Of a stretch of 64,000 nucleotides of DNA, positions 51,220 to 58,330 are shown piece by piece. The notes beneath the pieces were generated by a model. That model searched no databases, was not told the origin of the DNA, and saw only the letters and a list, made by a program, of their open reading frames with translations. How positions within the stretch are numbered: position 1 is the first letter of the stretch; the number at the start of each line of letters is the position of its first letter. The translations under genes were made by a program, and so were the position numbers. This DNA comes from Sphingopyxis terrae subsp. terrae NBRC 15098 (GTDB lineage: Bacteria > Pseudomonadota > Alphaproteobacteria > Sphingomonadales > Sphingomonadaceae): the NCBI RefSeq assembly GCF_001598815.1, contig NZ_BCZQ01000012.1:165250-229249 (forward strand). Reading direction: 5' to 3'.

Positions 51220-52365
51220 ATGCCTCGCCGCGCTGCCCGAGCCGCCCTGCCGCTTCCCGACCTTGTGGTGCTTGTCCTGCAGGGGGGCGGTGCGCTTGGC
51301 GCCTTTCAGGCGGGCGTTTACGAAGCGCTGATCGATCTGGGGATCGAACTCGATTGGGTCGCGGGCATTTCGATCGGCGCGATCAACGCCGCCATCATCG
51401 CGGGCAATCCGCGCGACGAGGCGGTCGGAAAGATGCGCGCCTTTTGGGAGGGCGTGTCGTCGGCGCTGCCCTCGCTACCGGTGGTCGACAATGATGCGGT
51501 GCGCGAATGGGTGCATCTGGGCGCTGCCGCGCAGGTCGCGAGTTTCGGGGTGCCGGGATTTTTCGTTCCGCGCATCCCGCCGCCGCTTTTCGCCGAACGG
51601 CAAACGCCAGCCGCGGTGAGCTATTATGACACGACGCCGCTGATCGCGACGCTCGACCGGCTGATCGACTGGGATCGGCTCAACACGGGCAATGTCCGGC
51701 TTTCGGTCGGCGCGGTCGCGGTCGAGACGGGCAATTTCCGCTATTTCGATACCCGCACCGACCGGATCGACGCGCGGCATATCATGGCGTCGGGTGCCTT
51801 GCCGCCGGGACTGCCGCCGATCGAGATCGACGGGCATTGGTATTGGGATGGCGGGCTGGTGTCGAACACGCCGCTCGAGCATGTGGTCGAGGCGGCGCAC
51901 GAGGATATGCTCGTCTTTCAGGTCGATCTTTTCCCGGCGCGCGGCGATCGTCCGCACGATCTGGAAGAGGCCTGGTCGCGCGAAAAGGATATCCGCTATT
52001 CGAGCCGTACGCGGCGCATTTCCGACGGTCTGGTACGGCGGCGCAAGGAGCATGCGTTGATCGATCGGATGCTGGCGAAGCTGCCGCCCGAGGCGCGCGA
52101 TCTGCCCGAGGTCAAGGCGGTCCAGAAGATGGTCGATTGCAAGGCGCTGAACGTCGTGCAGCTCATTCATCAACCGCCCGCCTGGCAAACCGGTGCGCGC
52201 GATTTCGAATTCTCGCGCTCGACGATGGAGGCCAATTGGGCGCTCGGCCGCGCCGCGGTCGAAGCGGCGATGAAGGACGGGCATCTTCTTGCCGAAAGCA
52301 TCGCCGAAGGGCGATCGGACAGTTTCGCGGTGCAGGCCGACCTGCTGCGGCCCAAGGCCGGCTGA
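51220..52365 (+). CDS. Patatin-like phospholipase with C-terminal DUF3734
   Basis: A 381-aa patatin. Oxyanion loop QGGGALGAFQAG (residues 21-32), nucleophile GISIG with Ser51, and the catalytic Asp in YWDGGLVSNTP. The C-terminal third (RRISDGLVRRRKEHALIDRML, VQLIHQPPAWQTGARDFEFS) is a DUF3734 region. It hydrolyses acyl esters of lipids or possibly polyhydroxybutyrate. The second idea comes from the next gene, 3-hydroxybutyrate dehydrogenase, 38 nt downstream. Confidence 0.9.
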   Translation: MPRRAARAALPLPDLVVLVLQGGGALGAFQAGVYEALIDLGIELDWVAGISIGAINAAIIAGNPRDEAVGKMRAFWEGVSSALPSLPVVDNDAVREWVHLGAAAQVASFGVPGFFVPRIPPPLFAERQTPAAVSYYDTTPLIATLDRLIDWDRLNTGNVRLSVGAVAVETGNFRYFDTRTDRIDARHIMASGALPPGLPPIEIDGHWYWDGGLVSNTPLEHVVEAAHEDMLVFQVDLFPARGDRPHDLEEAWSREKDIRYSSRTRRISDGLVRRRKEHALIDRMLAKLPPEARDLPEVKAVQKMVDCKALNVVQLIHQPPAWQTGARDFEFSRSTMEANWALGRAAVEAAMKDGHLLAESIAEGRSDSFAVQADLLRPKAG

Positions 52366-52402
52366 CCGCCATCATTATCTCCCCCCGAAGAAAGGATCAT
52401 TT

Positions 52403-53188
52403 ATGCGACTGCAAGGCAAGACGGCTCTCGTCACTGGATCGACGTCGGGCATCGGCCTCGGCATTGCCAAGGCGCTCGCCGCCGAGGGCGCGAACATCAT
52501 CATCAACGGCTTCGGCGAAGAGGCGGCGATCGAAGCCGAACGCGCGGCGCTGCAGGTGCTGAACGGCGGCAAGGCCGCCTATGATGGTGCCGACCTGACC
52601 AAGCCCGACGAGATCGAAGCGATGTTCAAGCGCGCCGACAAGGACATGGGCGGCGTCGACATCCTCGTGAACAATGCGGGCATGCAATATGTCGCGCCGG
52701 TCGAGGATTTCCCGGTCGAAAAATGGGACATGATCATCGCGCTCAACCTGACCGCGGCTTTCCACACCATCCGCCATGCGGTTCCGGGGATGCGCAAGAA
52801 AGGATGGGGGCGGATCATCGGGACCGCATCGGCGCACTCGCTCGTCGCCTCGCCGTTCAAATCGGCCTATGTCACCGCGAAGCACGGCCTTGCGGGCCTG
52901 ACCAAGACGGTTGCGCTGGAAGTTGCCGAAGCCGGCATCACCGTCAATTGCATCAGCCCGGGCTATGTCTGGACGCCGCTCGTCGAGAACCAGATCCCCG
53001 ATACGATGAAGGCGCGGCACATGACGCGCGAGCAGGTCATCAACGACGTGCTACTCGCTGGTCAGCCGACCAAGCAGTTCGTGACGGTCGAGCAAGTGGC
53101 CGCGATCGCCGCCTTCCTGACCCGCGACGAGGCCGCGAACATCACTGGCGCCAATCTGAGCGTCGATGGCGGCTGGACCGCCGCCTGA
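52403..53188 (+). CDS. bdhA: 3-Hydroxybutyrate dehydrogenase (SDR)
   Basis: A 261-aa SDR. It has LVTGSTSGIGLGIAKALA for NAD binding, NNAGMQYVAPVEDFPVEKWD (the AGxQ-V-P-E segment typical of 3-hydroxybutyrate dehydrogenases) and catalytic YVTAK after ASAHSLVASPFKS. NCISPGYVWTPLVENQIPD and VDGGWTA end are also family-like. It oxidises (R)-3-hydroxybutyrate to acetoacetate. AAAGGA lies 9 nt before the ATG. Together with the patatin it may form a storage-polymer or ketone-body utilisation unit. Confidence 0.9.
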   Translation: MRLQGKTALVTGSTSGIGLGIAKALAAEGANIIINGFGEEAAIEAERAALQVLNGGKAAYDGADLTKPDEIEAMFKRADKDMGGVDILVNNAGMQYVAPVEDFPVEKWDMIIALNLTAAFHTIRHAVPGMRKKGWGRIIGTASAHSLVASPFKSAYVTAKHGLAGLTKTVALEVAEAGITVNCISPGYVWTPLVENQIPDTMKARHMTREQVINDVLLAGQPTKQFVTVEQVAAIAAFLTRDEAANITGANLSVDGGWTAA

Positions 53189-53270
53189 GGGCGCTTGCGC
53201 GCGTCCCGCCCTTGAGCATTCGTCCGTCGCCTCCTAAGGGTTAACCAAAGCCGATCAGGAGAGACGGAGA

Positions 53271-53915
53271 ATGCGGGGTCGCACTACGCTTGTTTCCACC
53301 CTGGCGCTGGGGTTGACCCTTGGCGCCTGCCAGACCGTGCCCGCCGTGCCGCCTTCGGCGGCCGACGCCCCTGCGTCCGCAGGAACGTGGCGCGCGACGG
53401 CGACCGATCAGGACAAGGAACGCATACGCAGCTGGTACAAGAGCTGGCAGGCGGCGCTGACCGATGCGCGCGCGAAAGGCTACGGCGCCGAAATCGAGCG
53501 CGAGGGCGTTTTGCTCGAGCCGATGGCGGCGCTGCCCAATCCGCACATTCCCGCCGGCGATTACCGGTGCCGGACGATCAAGCTCGGTACGCAGGGGCGC
53601 AGCACGCTCGCCTATATCGCTTATGACTGGTTCCGGTGCCGCATCGCCGACGAGCAGGGCATCGCGAGCTTCGTCAAGCTGACCGGATCGCAGCGCCCCG
53701 TGGGCCTGATCTTTCCCGACAGCCTGAACCGGCAGGTCTTTCTGGGCACGCTGCAGCTTGGCGACGAACGGCTGGCCATCGATTATGGTACTGACCGCAT
53801 GCGCGATATGGCGGGGCTGGTCGAACGGATCGGCGACAATCGCTGGCGGCTGGTGCTGCCGGCGCCGGCCTATGAATCCTTGCTCGATGTGATCGAGATG
53901 GTTCCCGCAAACTGA
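53271..53915 (+). CDS. DUF4893 lipoprotein
   Basis: A 214-aa protein with lipobox TLGAC (Cys20) and a DUF4893-like body: IRSWYKSWQAALTDAR, IPAGDYRCRTIKLG, WFRCRIADEQG, TGSQRPVGLIFPD. Two cysteines (in YRCRT and WFRCRI) may pair. It should be anchored in the envelope. The family is mainly found in sphingomonads and has no known function. AGGAGAGACGGAG precedes the ATG. Confidence 0.82.
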   Translation: MRGRTTLVSTLALGLTLGACQTVPAVPPSAADAPASAGTWRATATDQDKERIRSWYKSWQAALTDARAKGYGAEIEREGVLLEPMAALPNPHIPAGDYRCRTIKLGTQGRSTLAYIAYDWFRCRIADEQGIASFVKLTGSQRPVGLIFPDSLNRQVFLGTLQLGDERLAIDYGTDRMRDMAGLVERIGDNRWRLVLPAPAYESLLDVIEMVPAN

Positions 53916-53958
53916 CGGAAAAATTTGACGGGCGAGATTGACGGACAAAGGGGGATTT

Positions 53959-55272
53959 ATGCGGATTTTGTGGACGGGCGTTGCGGCACTGGCGCTGACG
54001 ATGCCGGCGGCGGCGCAATCGCTGGGCGATCAGGTGCAGCAGCAGATGCCCTCGTTGATGGCGATCTACAAGGATCTGCACGCCAACCCCGAACTCAGCT
54101 TCATGGAGGTGCGCTCGGCCGGCATTCTCGCCACCGAAGCGCGCAAGCTCGGCTTCGATGTCACCGAAAAGGTTGGCGGAACCGGCGTCGTCGCCGTGAT
54201 GAAGAACGGCCCCGGTCCGGTGGTGCTGGTGCGCGCGGACATGGACGGATTGCCGGTGACCGAACAGACGGGCCTGCCCGGTGCGTCAAAGGTTCGCGTG
54301 ACCACCAAGGAAGGCGTCGAAACCGGCGTGATGCATGCGTGCGGCCACGATACGCACATGACGTCGTGGATCGGCACCGCGCGGCTGATGGCGGCGAACA
54401 AGGATAAATGGTCGGGAACGCTGGTGATGATCGGCCAACCCGCCGAGGAGCGCGGCGCGGGCGCGCGGATGATGCTCGAGGATGGGCTCTATACCCGCTT
54501 TCCGAAGCCGGAATATGCGCTCGCCTTCCACGACGCAGCGCAGTTTCCGGCCGGAGCGATCGGCTACACGCCGGGCTATGCGCTCGCCAATGTCGATAGC
54601 GTCGACATATTGGTAAAGGGCGTCGGCGGTCATGGCGCCTATCCGCAGGCAACCAAGGATCCGATCGTGCTGGCGAGCCGGATCGTCACCGCGCTGCAAA
54701 CGCTCGTGTCGCGTGAAATCAGCCCGCTCGACAGCGCCGTCGTCACCGTCGGCAGTTTCCATGCCGGCGCGAAGCATAATATCATCCCCGACGAGGCGCG
54801 ACTGCAGTTGACGGTTCGCAGCTATACCGACGAGGTGCGCAACCATCTGCTCGACGGCATTGCGCGCGTGGCCAAGGGCGAAGCGATCGCCGCAGGCCTC
54901 CCCGACGACAAATTGCCGGTGGTCAGCGTCGAAAAGGACGAATTCACGCCCTCGACCTTCAACACCCCCGATTTTACCGAGGATATGGCGGCGTTCCTGA
55001 CGACGCGCTTTGGCGACAAGCGCGTCATCAAGATGCCGCCGGTCATGGGCGGCGAGGATTTCGGCCGCTTCTCGCGCGATGACAAGGACATCAAGAGCCT
55101 GATCATCTGGGTCGGCGGCGTGCCGCAGGCCGAACTCGATGCGGCGAAGAAGGAAGGGCGGACCCTGCCCAGCCTTCACTCGCCCTTCTGGGCGCCCGAC
55201 GCGCCCGCGGTCATCTCGACCGCGACCGAGGCGCTGACGTCGATGGCGATGAAGCTGATGCCGAAGGGGTGA
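53959..55272 (+). CDS. Exported M20-family amidohydrolase/peptidase
   Basis: A 437-aa protein with a signal peptide (MRILWTGVAALALTMPAAAQ, cleavage near 20). M20D landmarks: HANPELSFME, VLVRADMDGLPVTEQTG, MHACGHDTHM with metal ligands, QPAEERGAGARMML, GHGAYPQATKDP, and the late GGEDFGRFS. These enzymes hydrolyse N-acyl amino acids or similar amides with two metal ions; here the site is periplasmic. The ATG at 53959 follows AAAGGGGGA. Substrate unknown. Confidence 0.9.
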   Translation: MRILWTGVAALALTMPAAAQSLGDQVQQQMPSLMAIYKDLHANPELSFMEVRSAGILATEARKLGFDVTEKVGGTGVVAVMKNGPGPVVLVRADMDGLPVTEQTGLPGASKVRVTTKEGVETGVMHACGHDTHMTSWIGTARLMAANKDKWSGTLVMIGQPAEERGAGARMMLEDGLYTRFPKPEYALAFHDAAQFPAGAIGYTPGYALANVDSVDILVKGVGGHGAYPQATKDPIVLASRIVTALQTLVSREISPLDSAVVTVGSFHAGAKHNIIPDEARLQLTVRSYTDEVRNHLLDGIARVAKGEAIAAGLPDDKLPVVSVEKDEFTPSTFNTPDFTEDMAAFLTTRFGDKRVIKMPPVMGGEDFGRFSRDDKDIKSLIIWVGGVPQAELDAAKKEGRTLPSLHSPFWAPDAPAVISTATEALTSMAMKLMPKG

Positions 55273-55342
55273 TCGGCGGATTGGGGCCGACGCGCTGACT
55301 TGATTCGGGCGGCTCGGTCGCAGGCATGATCGGCCTGGCCAT

Positions 55343-55387
55343 AGCGCCATTTCCCAAATAAATTGGGATGGACCTGTCGGTGGCGCT
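55343..55387. promoter_or_regulatory. Nested inverted repeats before the membrane LuxR-type regulator
   Basis: Inner arms TCCCAA (55352-55357) and TTGGGA (55363-55368) with a 5-bp centre lie inside outer arms AGCGCCA (55343-55349) and TGGCGCT (55381-55387). The inner site is 36 bp before the ATG at 55404 and could be an autoregulatory operator for a LuxR-type dimer. The nested form could also fold in RNA. Confidence 0.4.
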
Positions 55388-55403
55388 GTGGTGAGCAAAA
55401 TCC

Positions 55404-56228
55404 ATGTCTGCGAATGACCCGTTTCCCGGCTTGTCTGCGCGTCTTACCGACCGGGAAGTGGAGGTTTTGCGCCTGTTGGTCGCCGGGCATACCGTCAAGA
55501 CCATCGCGGCGCGCCTGGGGCGTTCGGAAACCTCGATCAATGAGCGCCTGCGCTCCGCCCGCCGCAAGACGGGGGTCGGCAGCAGCCGCGAATTGGCGCG
55601 CCTTCTCGACCTCCAAAAAACTTGTGACGAAAATATCGATCTTCCGAAACCGCCCTCCGATGTGGAGCCGTTGGCGCACACCGCAACCATCGGGGTTCGC
55701 GGTTCGAAAGGATTGATCGCCATGCTCTTTGCAATATCCTTGGCCGCCGCCGGATTGATGTTTGCGGCCGCCCCGTCCGCCGACCAACCGGGTTCCTTGA
55801 ACGCCGCCCATGATACGGCATCGCGTTCCTTGCCGCTGGTCGGAAGCTGGTCGCTGGACGCATCGCAGTTGCCCGAAAAAGAACGGCCCCGGCGAGTGAC
55901 GATCAGCTTCCGGCCGGCGCAGGACGGCAAATGGACAACGCGCGTCGAAATCGTCGCGCCCGACGGCTCGGTCAAATATTCGGAATCGACCGCCGCGCTC
56001 GATGGCGTCGCCGTGCCGATCACCGGCAATATGGGGTTCATCGACACCGTCGCCCTGCGTCAGCCGGCACCGGACACATTGGTGATGACTTTGGGCAAGG
56101 CAGGCACCCGGGTATCGACGCGGGTCTATACCGTCGCCAAGGATCTGAAATCGATGACCGAAACGATCGTCTGGTCGAGCGACAATAGTCAGAAGCTGGA
56201 AACCACGCATTTCAATCGCGTCGAGTGA
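55404..56228 (+). CDS. Membrane-tethered LuxR-type HTH protein with periplasmic domain
   Basis: A 274-aa protein with an unusual order. Residues ~12-68 are a LuxR/GerE helix-turn-helix (LTDREVEVLRLLVAGHTVKTIAARLGRSETSINERL). Residues ~69-100 are a linker, ~103-123 one membrane helix, and 124-274 a predicted periplasmic beta-rich domain (GSWSLDASQLPEKERPRR, TRVSTRVYTVAKDLKSMTETIVWS). This resembles ToxR-like one-component sensing, but with a LuxR-class DNA-binding domain. No receiver domain is present. The periplasmic part is not recognised. Signal and targets are unknown. Confidence 0.8.
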   Translation: MSANDPFPGLSARLTDREVEVLRLLVAGHTVKTIAARLGRSETSINERLRSARRKTGVGSSRELARLLDLQKTCDENIDLPKPPSDVEPLAHTATIGVRGSKGLIAMLFAISLAAAGLMFAAAPSADQPGSLNAAHDTASRSLPLVGSWSLDASQLPEKERPRRVTISFRPAQDGKWTTRVEIVAPDGSVKYSESTAALDGVAVPITGNMGFIDTVALRQPAPDTLVMTLGKAGTRVSTRVYTVAKDLKSMTETIVWSSDNSQKLETTHFNRVE

Positions 56229-56344
56229 TCGACGCGTAGCGTCCCGTCGCCGGCAGGCGTTCTCCCAAATGTCCCCGGGAGGACTTGCAAGCGGCGGGGC
56301 GCTATCCTACATTTGAAAAGTGCGGGCCGGGCCCCTCTGGCGTC

Positions 56345-56473
56345 GGCGGGATATTTCCCGCCACGTGATGTCGGACCGCATCGGGTGACACCGATGCCTT
56401 GGCGGCCCATCCTCCCCCCTACCAAAGGGCCCGGCATCGGCGTCACCTGTTTTGAGCAATCTCAATCAGGAGG
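56345..56473 (+). ncRNA. Candidate structured leader RNA before the DUF465 and TerC genes
   Basis: The 251-bp gap 56229-56479 has no gene. It contains a hairpin GGCGGG/CCCGCC (56345-56362), then GCATCGG (56378-56384) pairing with CCGATGC (56391-56397). CCGATGCC (56391-56398) can pair instead with GGCATCGG (56433-56440), so the two are mutually exclusive. CCTCC (56411-56415) in that second loop is complementary to the GGAGG (56469-56473) of the DUF465 ribosome site. This is the layout of a translational switch. The yybP-ykoY manganese riboswitch often precedes terC genes, but I do not recognise its consensus here. Confidence 0.4.
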
Positions 56474-56479
56474 CGCCTT

Positions 56480-56662
56480 ATGTCCATGAATACCCACATT
56501 TATCGATTGACCGTGCTGCACCGCAAGCTCGACGACGCCGTGCGTCGCGAGCGCGGACGGCGTGGCGGCGATCCGTTTCGCCTGTTGCGGCTGAAGAAGC
56601 TGAAGCTGGCGGTCAAGGATCGCCTTGCCATGCTCGCGCGGCGCCCGGCCTTCGGCCGCTAA
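56480..56662 (+). CDS. Small DUF465 (YdcH-like) protein
   Basis: A 60-aa basic helical protein: MNTHIYRLTVLHRKLDDAV followed by RLLRLKKLKLAVKDRLAML. The YRL-x-LH-x-KLDD and LKKLKL-x-KD segments are typical of DUF465. The family is widespread and small, with no settled function. AGGAGG sits 6 nt before the ATG. The structured leader upstream and the terC-like gene 69 nt downstream suggest shared control. Confidence 0.9.
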   Translation: MSMNTHIYRLTVLHRKLDDAVRRERGRRGGDPFRLLRLKKLKLAVKDRLAMLARRPAFGR

Positions 56663-56731
56663 TCATCGATAATCCATGATATGGGCGCGTCGCTTGCGAG
56701 CGGCGCGTCCCTTCTTTTGGGACGGACGCAT

Positions 56732-57718
56732 ATGGAATTTCTGTTTTCCGACTGGCTCGGTACGCCGGTCTGGTTCTGGGCCGCCTTCATCGGCCTTGTC
56801 GTCGCGCTGACCGCATTCGACCTTGGCATCCTGCACAAGGAAAACAAGGAGATGGGGATCGGCGAGAGCCTGAAGCTCTCGGCGCTCTATATCGGTATCG
56901 CGCTGGCCTTCGGCGCCTGGATCTGGGCGGAGAAGGGCGGCGAGGCCGGCCTGCAATATTACACGGGCTTCTTCATCGAGAAGGCGCTGTCGATCGACAA
57001 TATCTTCGTCATCTCGCTGATCTTCGCGACTTTTGCCATCCCCGCGCGCTATCAGTATCGCGCGCTGCTGTGGGGCATCGTCGCGGTGATCGTGCTGCGC
57101 GGGATCATGATCGCGGGCGGCGCGGCGCTGGTTACCGAATATGAATGGCTGCTCTACGTCTTCGCCGCCTTTCTGGTCTTCACCGGCGTCAAGATGCTGT
57201 TCGCGAGCGACAAGCCGATGGACGTTGCGGGCAATCCCGTCGTCCGCTGGCTGTCGCGGCACATTCCGATCACGCCCGATCTGCACGGCGAGAAATTCTT
57301 CGTCCGCACGATCGACAAGAAGAGCGGCAAGCTCGCGCTCGCCGCGACGCCGCTGTTCCTGGCGCTGGTCGTCATCAATCTGGCCGACCTCGTGTTCGCG
57401 GTCGACAGCGTGCCGGCGATCTTCGCGATCACGACCGACACCTTCATCGTCTATACGTCGAACATCATGGCGATCCTCGGTCTGCGCGCGCTCTATTTCG
57501 CGCTCGCCGCCATGGTGCACCGTTTCCACTATCTGAAATATGCGCTGGCGCTGGTGCTCGTCTTCATCGGATCGAAGATCTTCGTTGCCGACTTCCTGCT
57601 CGGCGGGGCCAAATTCCCGCCGCTGATCAGCCTGGGCGTCACGGTCGCGTTGATCGCGGGCGGCGTGCTCTGGTCGCTCGTCAAGACGAAGGACGGCGAC
57701 GCATCGGCGTCGACATAG
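56732..57718 (+). CDS. TerC/Alx-family membrane protein, probable metal-ion exporter
   Basis: A 328-aa protein with about nine membrane segments. Conserved acidic motifs are FDLGILHKE (Asp30), EKALSIDNIFV (Asp89) and NLADLVFAVDSVPAIFAIT (Asp pair), typical of the TerC family. Members such as Alx are implicated in manganese efflux and in metal loading of exported proteins. The ATG at 56732 was chosen over an upstream in-frame ATG because it begins directly before the first helix. A strong hairpin follows the gene. Confidence 0.92.
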   Translation: MEFLFSDWLGTPVWFWAAFIGLVVALTAFDLGILHKENKEMGIGESLKLSALYIGIALAFGAWIWAEKGGEAGLQYYTGFFIEKALSIDNIFVISLIFATFAIPARYQYRALLWGIVAVIVLRGIMIAGGAALVTEYEWLLYVFAAFLVFTGVKMLFASDKPMDVAGNPVVRWLSRHIPITPDLHGEKFFVRTIDKKSGKLALAATPLFLALVVINLADLVFAVDSVPAIFAITTDTFIVYTSNIMAILGLRALYFALAAMVHRFHYLKYALALVLVFIGSKIFVADFLLGGAKFPPLISLGVTVALIAGGVLWSLVKTKDGDASAST

Positions 57719-57726
57719 GAAGCGTG

Positions 57727-57766
57727 CGGGCCGCTTCTATCCCCAACGGGGGGTAGAGGCGGCCCG
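57727..57766. terminator. 18-bp hairpin between terC-like and WYL-like genes
   Basis: Arms 57727-57744 and 57749-57766 pair over 18 positions with two G-U pairs and a 4-nt loop. No T-run follows on either strand, so it may act as an mRNA 3' stabiliser or weak terminator for the two convergent genes. Confidence 0.6.
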
Positions 57767-57823
57767 AACTGCAGCCTGCTTGTGCACTCCGGCAGAAAAT
57801 GCCGGAGCGGCCAGCGGACCGGA

Positions 57824-58123
57824 TCAGATCGACAGGACGAGCGTGTCTTCGTCCTTTGGCGCCACGGGCTCAAAGGCCGGGAGCGGGTCGAAGCCTTCGT
57901 CGACCAGCTCGGTCTGCGCCAGTCCATCGAGCTTGAAATGGCCGAGCCGGCGCTCGTCGTCGGAACGCCAATTCTTGTCGAGGTTGAGCGCGCTGACGAA
58001 CAGCGCGCCGTGGCGTTCGAACATCAGATGCGGCGCGAGGCGCATCACATTGCCATTGTAGCGCGCGGTTACGGTTCGCTTGCGCGCGATGGCTTCCATC
58101 AGTTTCAGTCGGGTATCGTTCAT
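57824..58123 (-). CDS. Small WYL-like domain protein
   Basis: A 99-aa protein with MEAIARKRTVTARYNGNVMRLAPHLMFERHGALFVSALNL, close to the N-terminal strand pattern of WYL domains (kr-x-v-x-x-x-Y-x-G...R-x-x-x-P-H). No DNA-binding domain is attached, so it is a stand-alone ligand-domain-like protein. The ATG at 58123 was used. Function is unknown. The acidic C-terminus (VAPKDEDTLVLSI) is unusual. Confidence 0.75.
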   Translation of the reverse strand: MNDTRLKLMEAIARKRTVTARYNGNVMRLAPHLMFERHGALFVSALNLDKNWRSDDERRLGHFKLDGLAQTELVDEGFDPLPAFEPVAPKDEDTLVLSI

Positions 58124-58232
58124 GGGGAGATGCCGTTTTTGGGAGAGAGGGATTTTTCTATTTCCCCCATAATGCACGCAAATCGGCGGGATACAAGGCC
58201 AATGGGGTAAGTCACCGTATCCAGACAAAAAT

Positions 58233-58264
58233 GCCCGCCGGACATCGATCGACGTCCGGCGGGC
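58233..58264 (-). terminator. Rho-independent terminator of aceA
   Basis: GCCCGCCGGACATCGA and TCGACGTCCGGCGGGC pair at 15 of 16 positions. On the minus strand the stem is followed by ATTTTTG, the expected U-run. It lies 67 bp past the aceA stop. A second GC hairpin (58293-58322) sits between them. Confidence 0.8.
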
Positions 58265-58330
58265 AGGCTTTCCTCCCCAGGAAAGCTCGGAAGGCGCGGG
58301 GGGCAACGAAAACCCCCGCGCCAAACTGGG

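Noticed and set aside
56229..56479. yybP-ykoY manganese riboswitch
   Set aside because: The conserved loop sequences of that class are not visible; only general switch-like pairing is supported.
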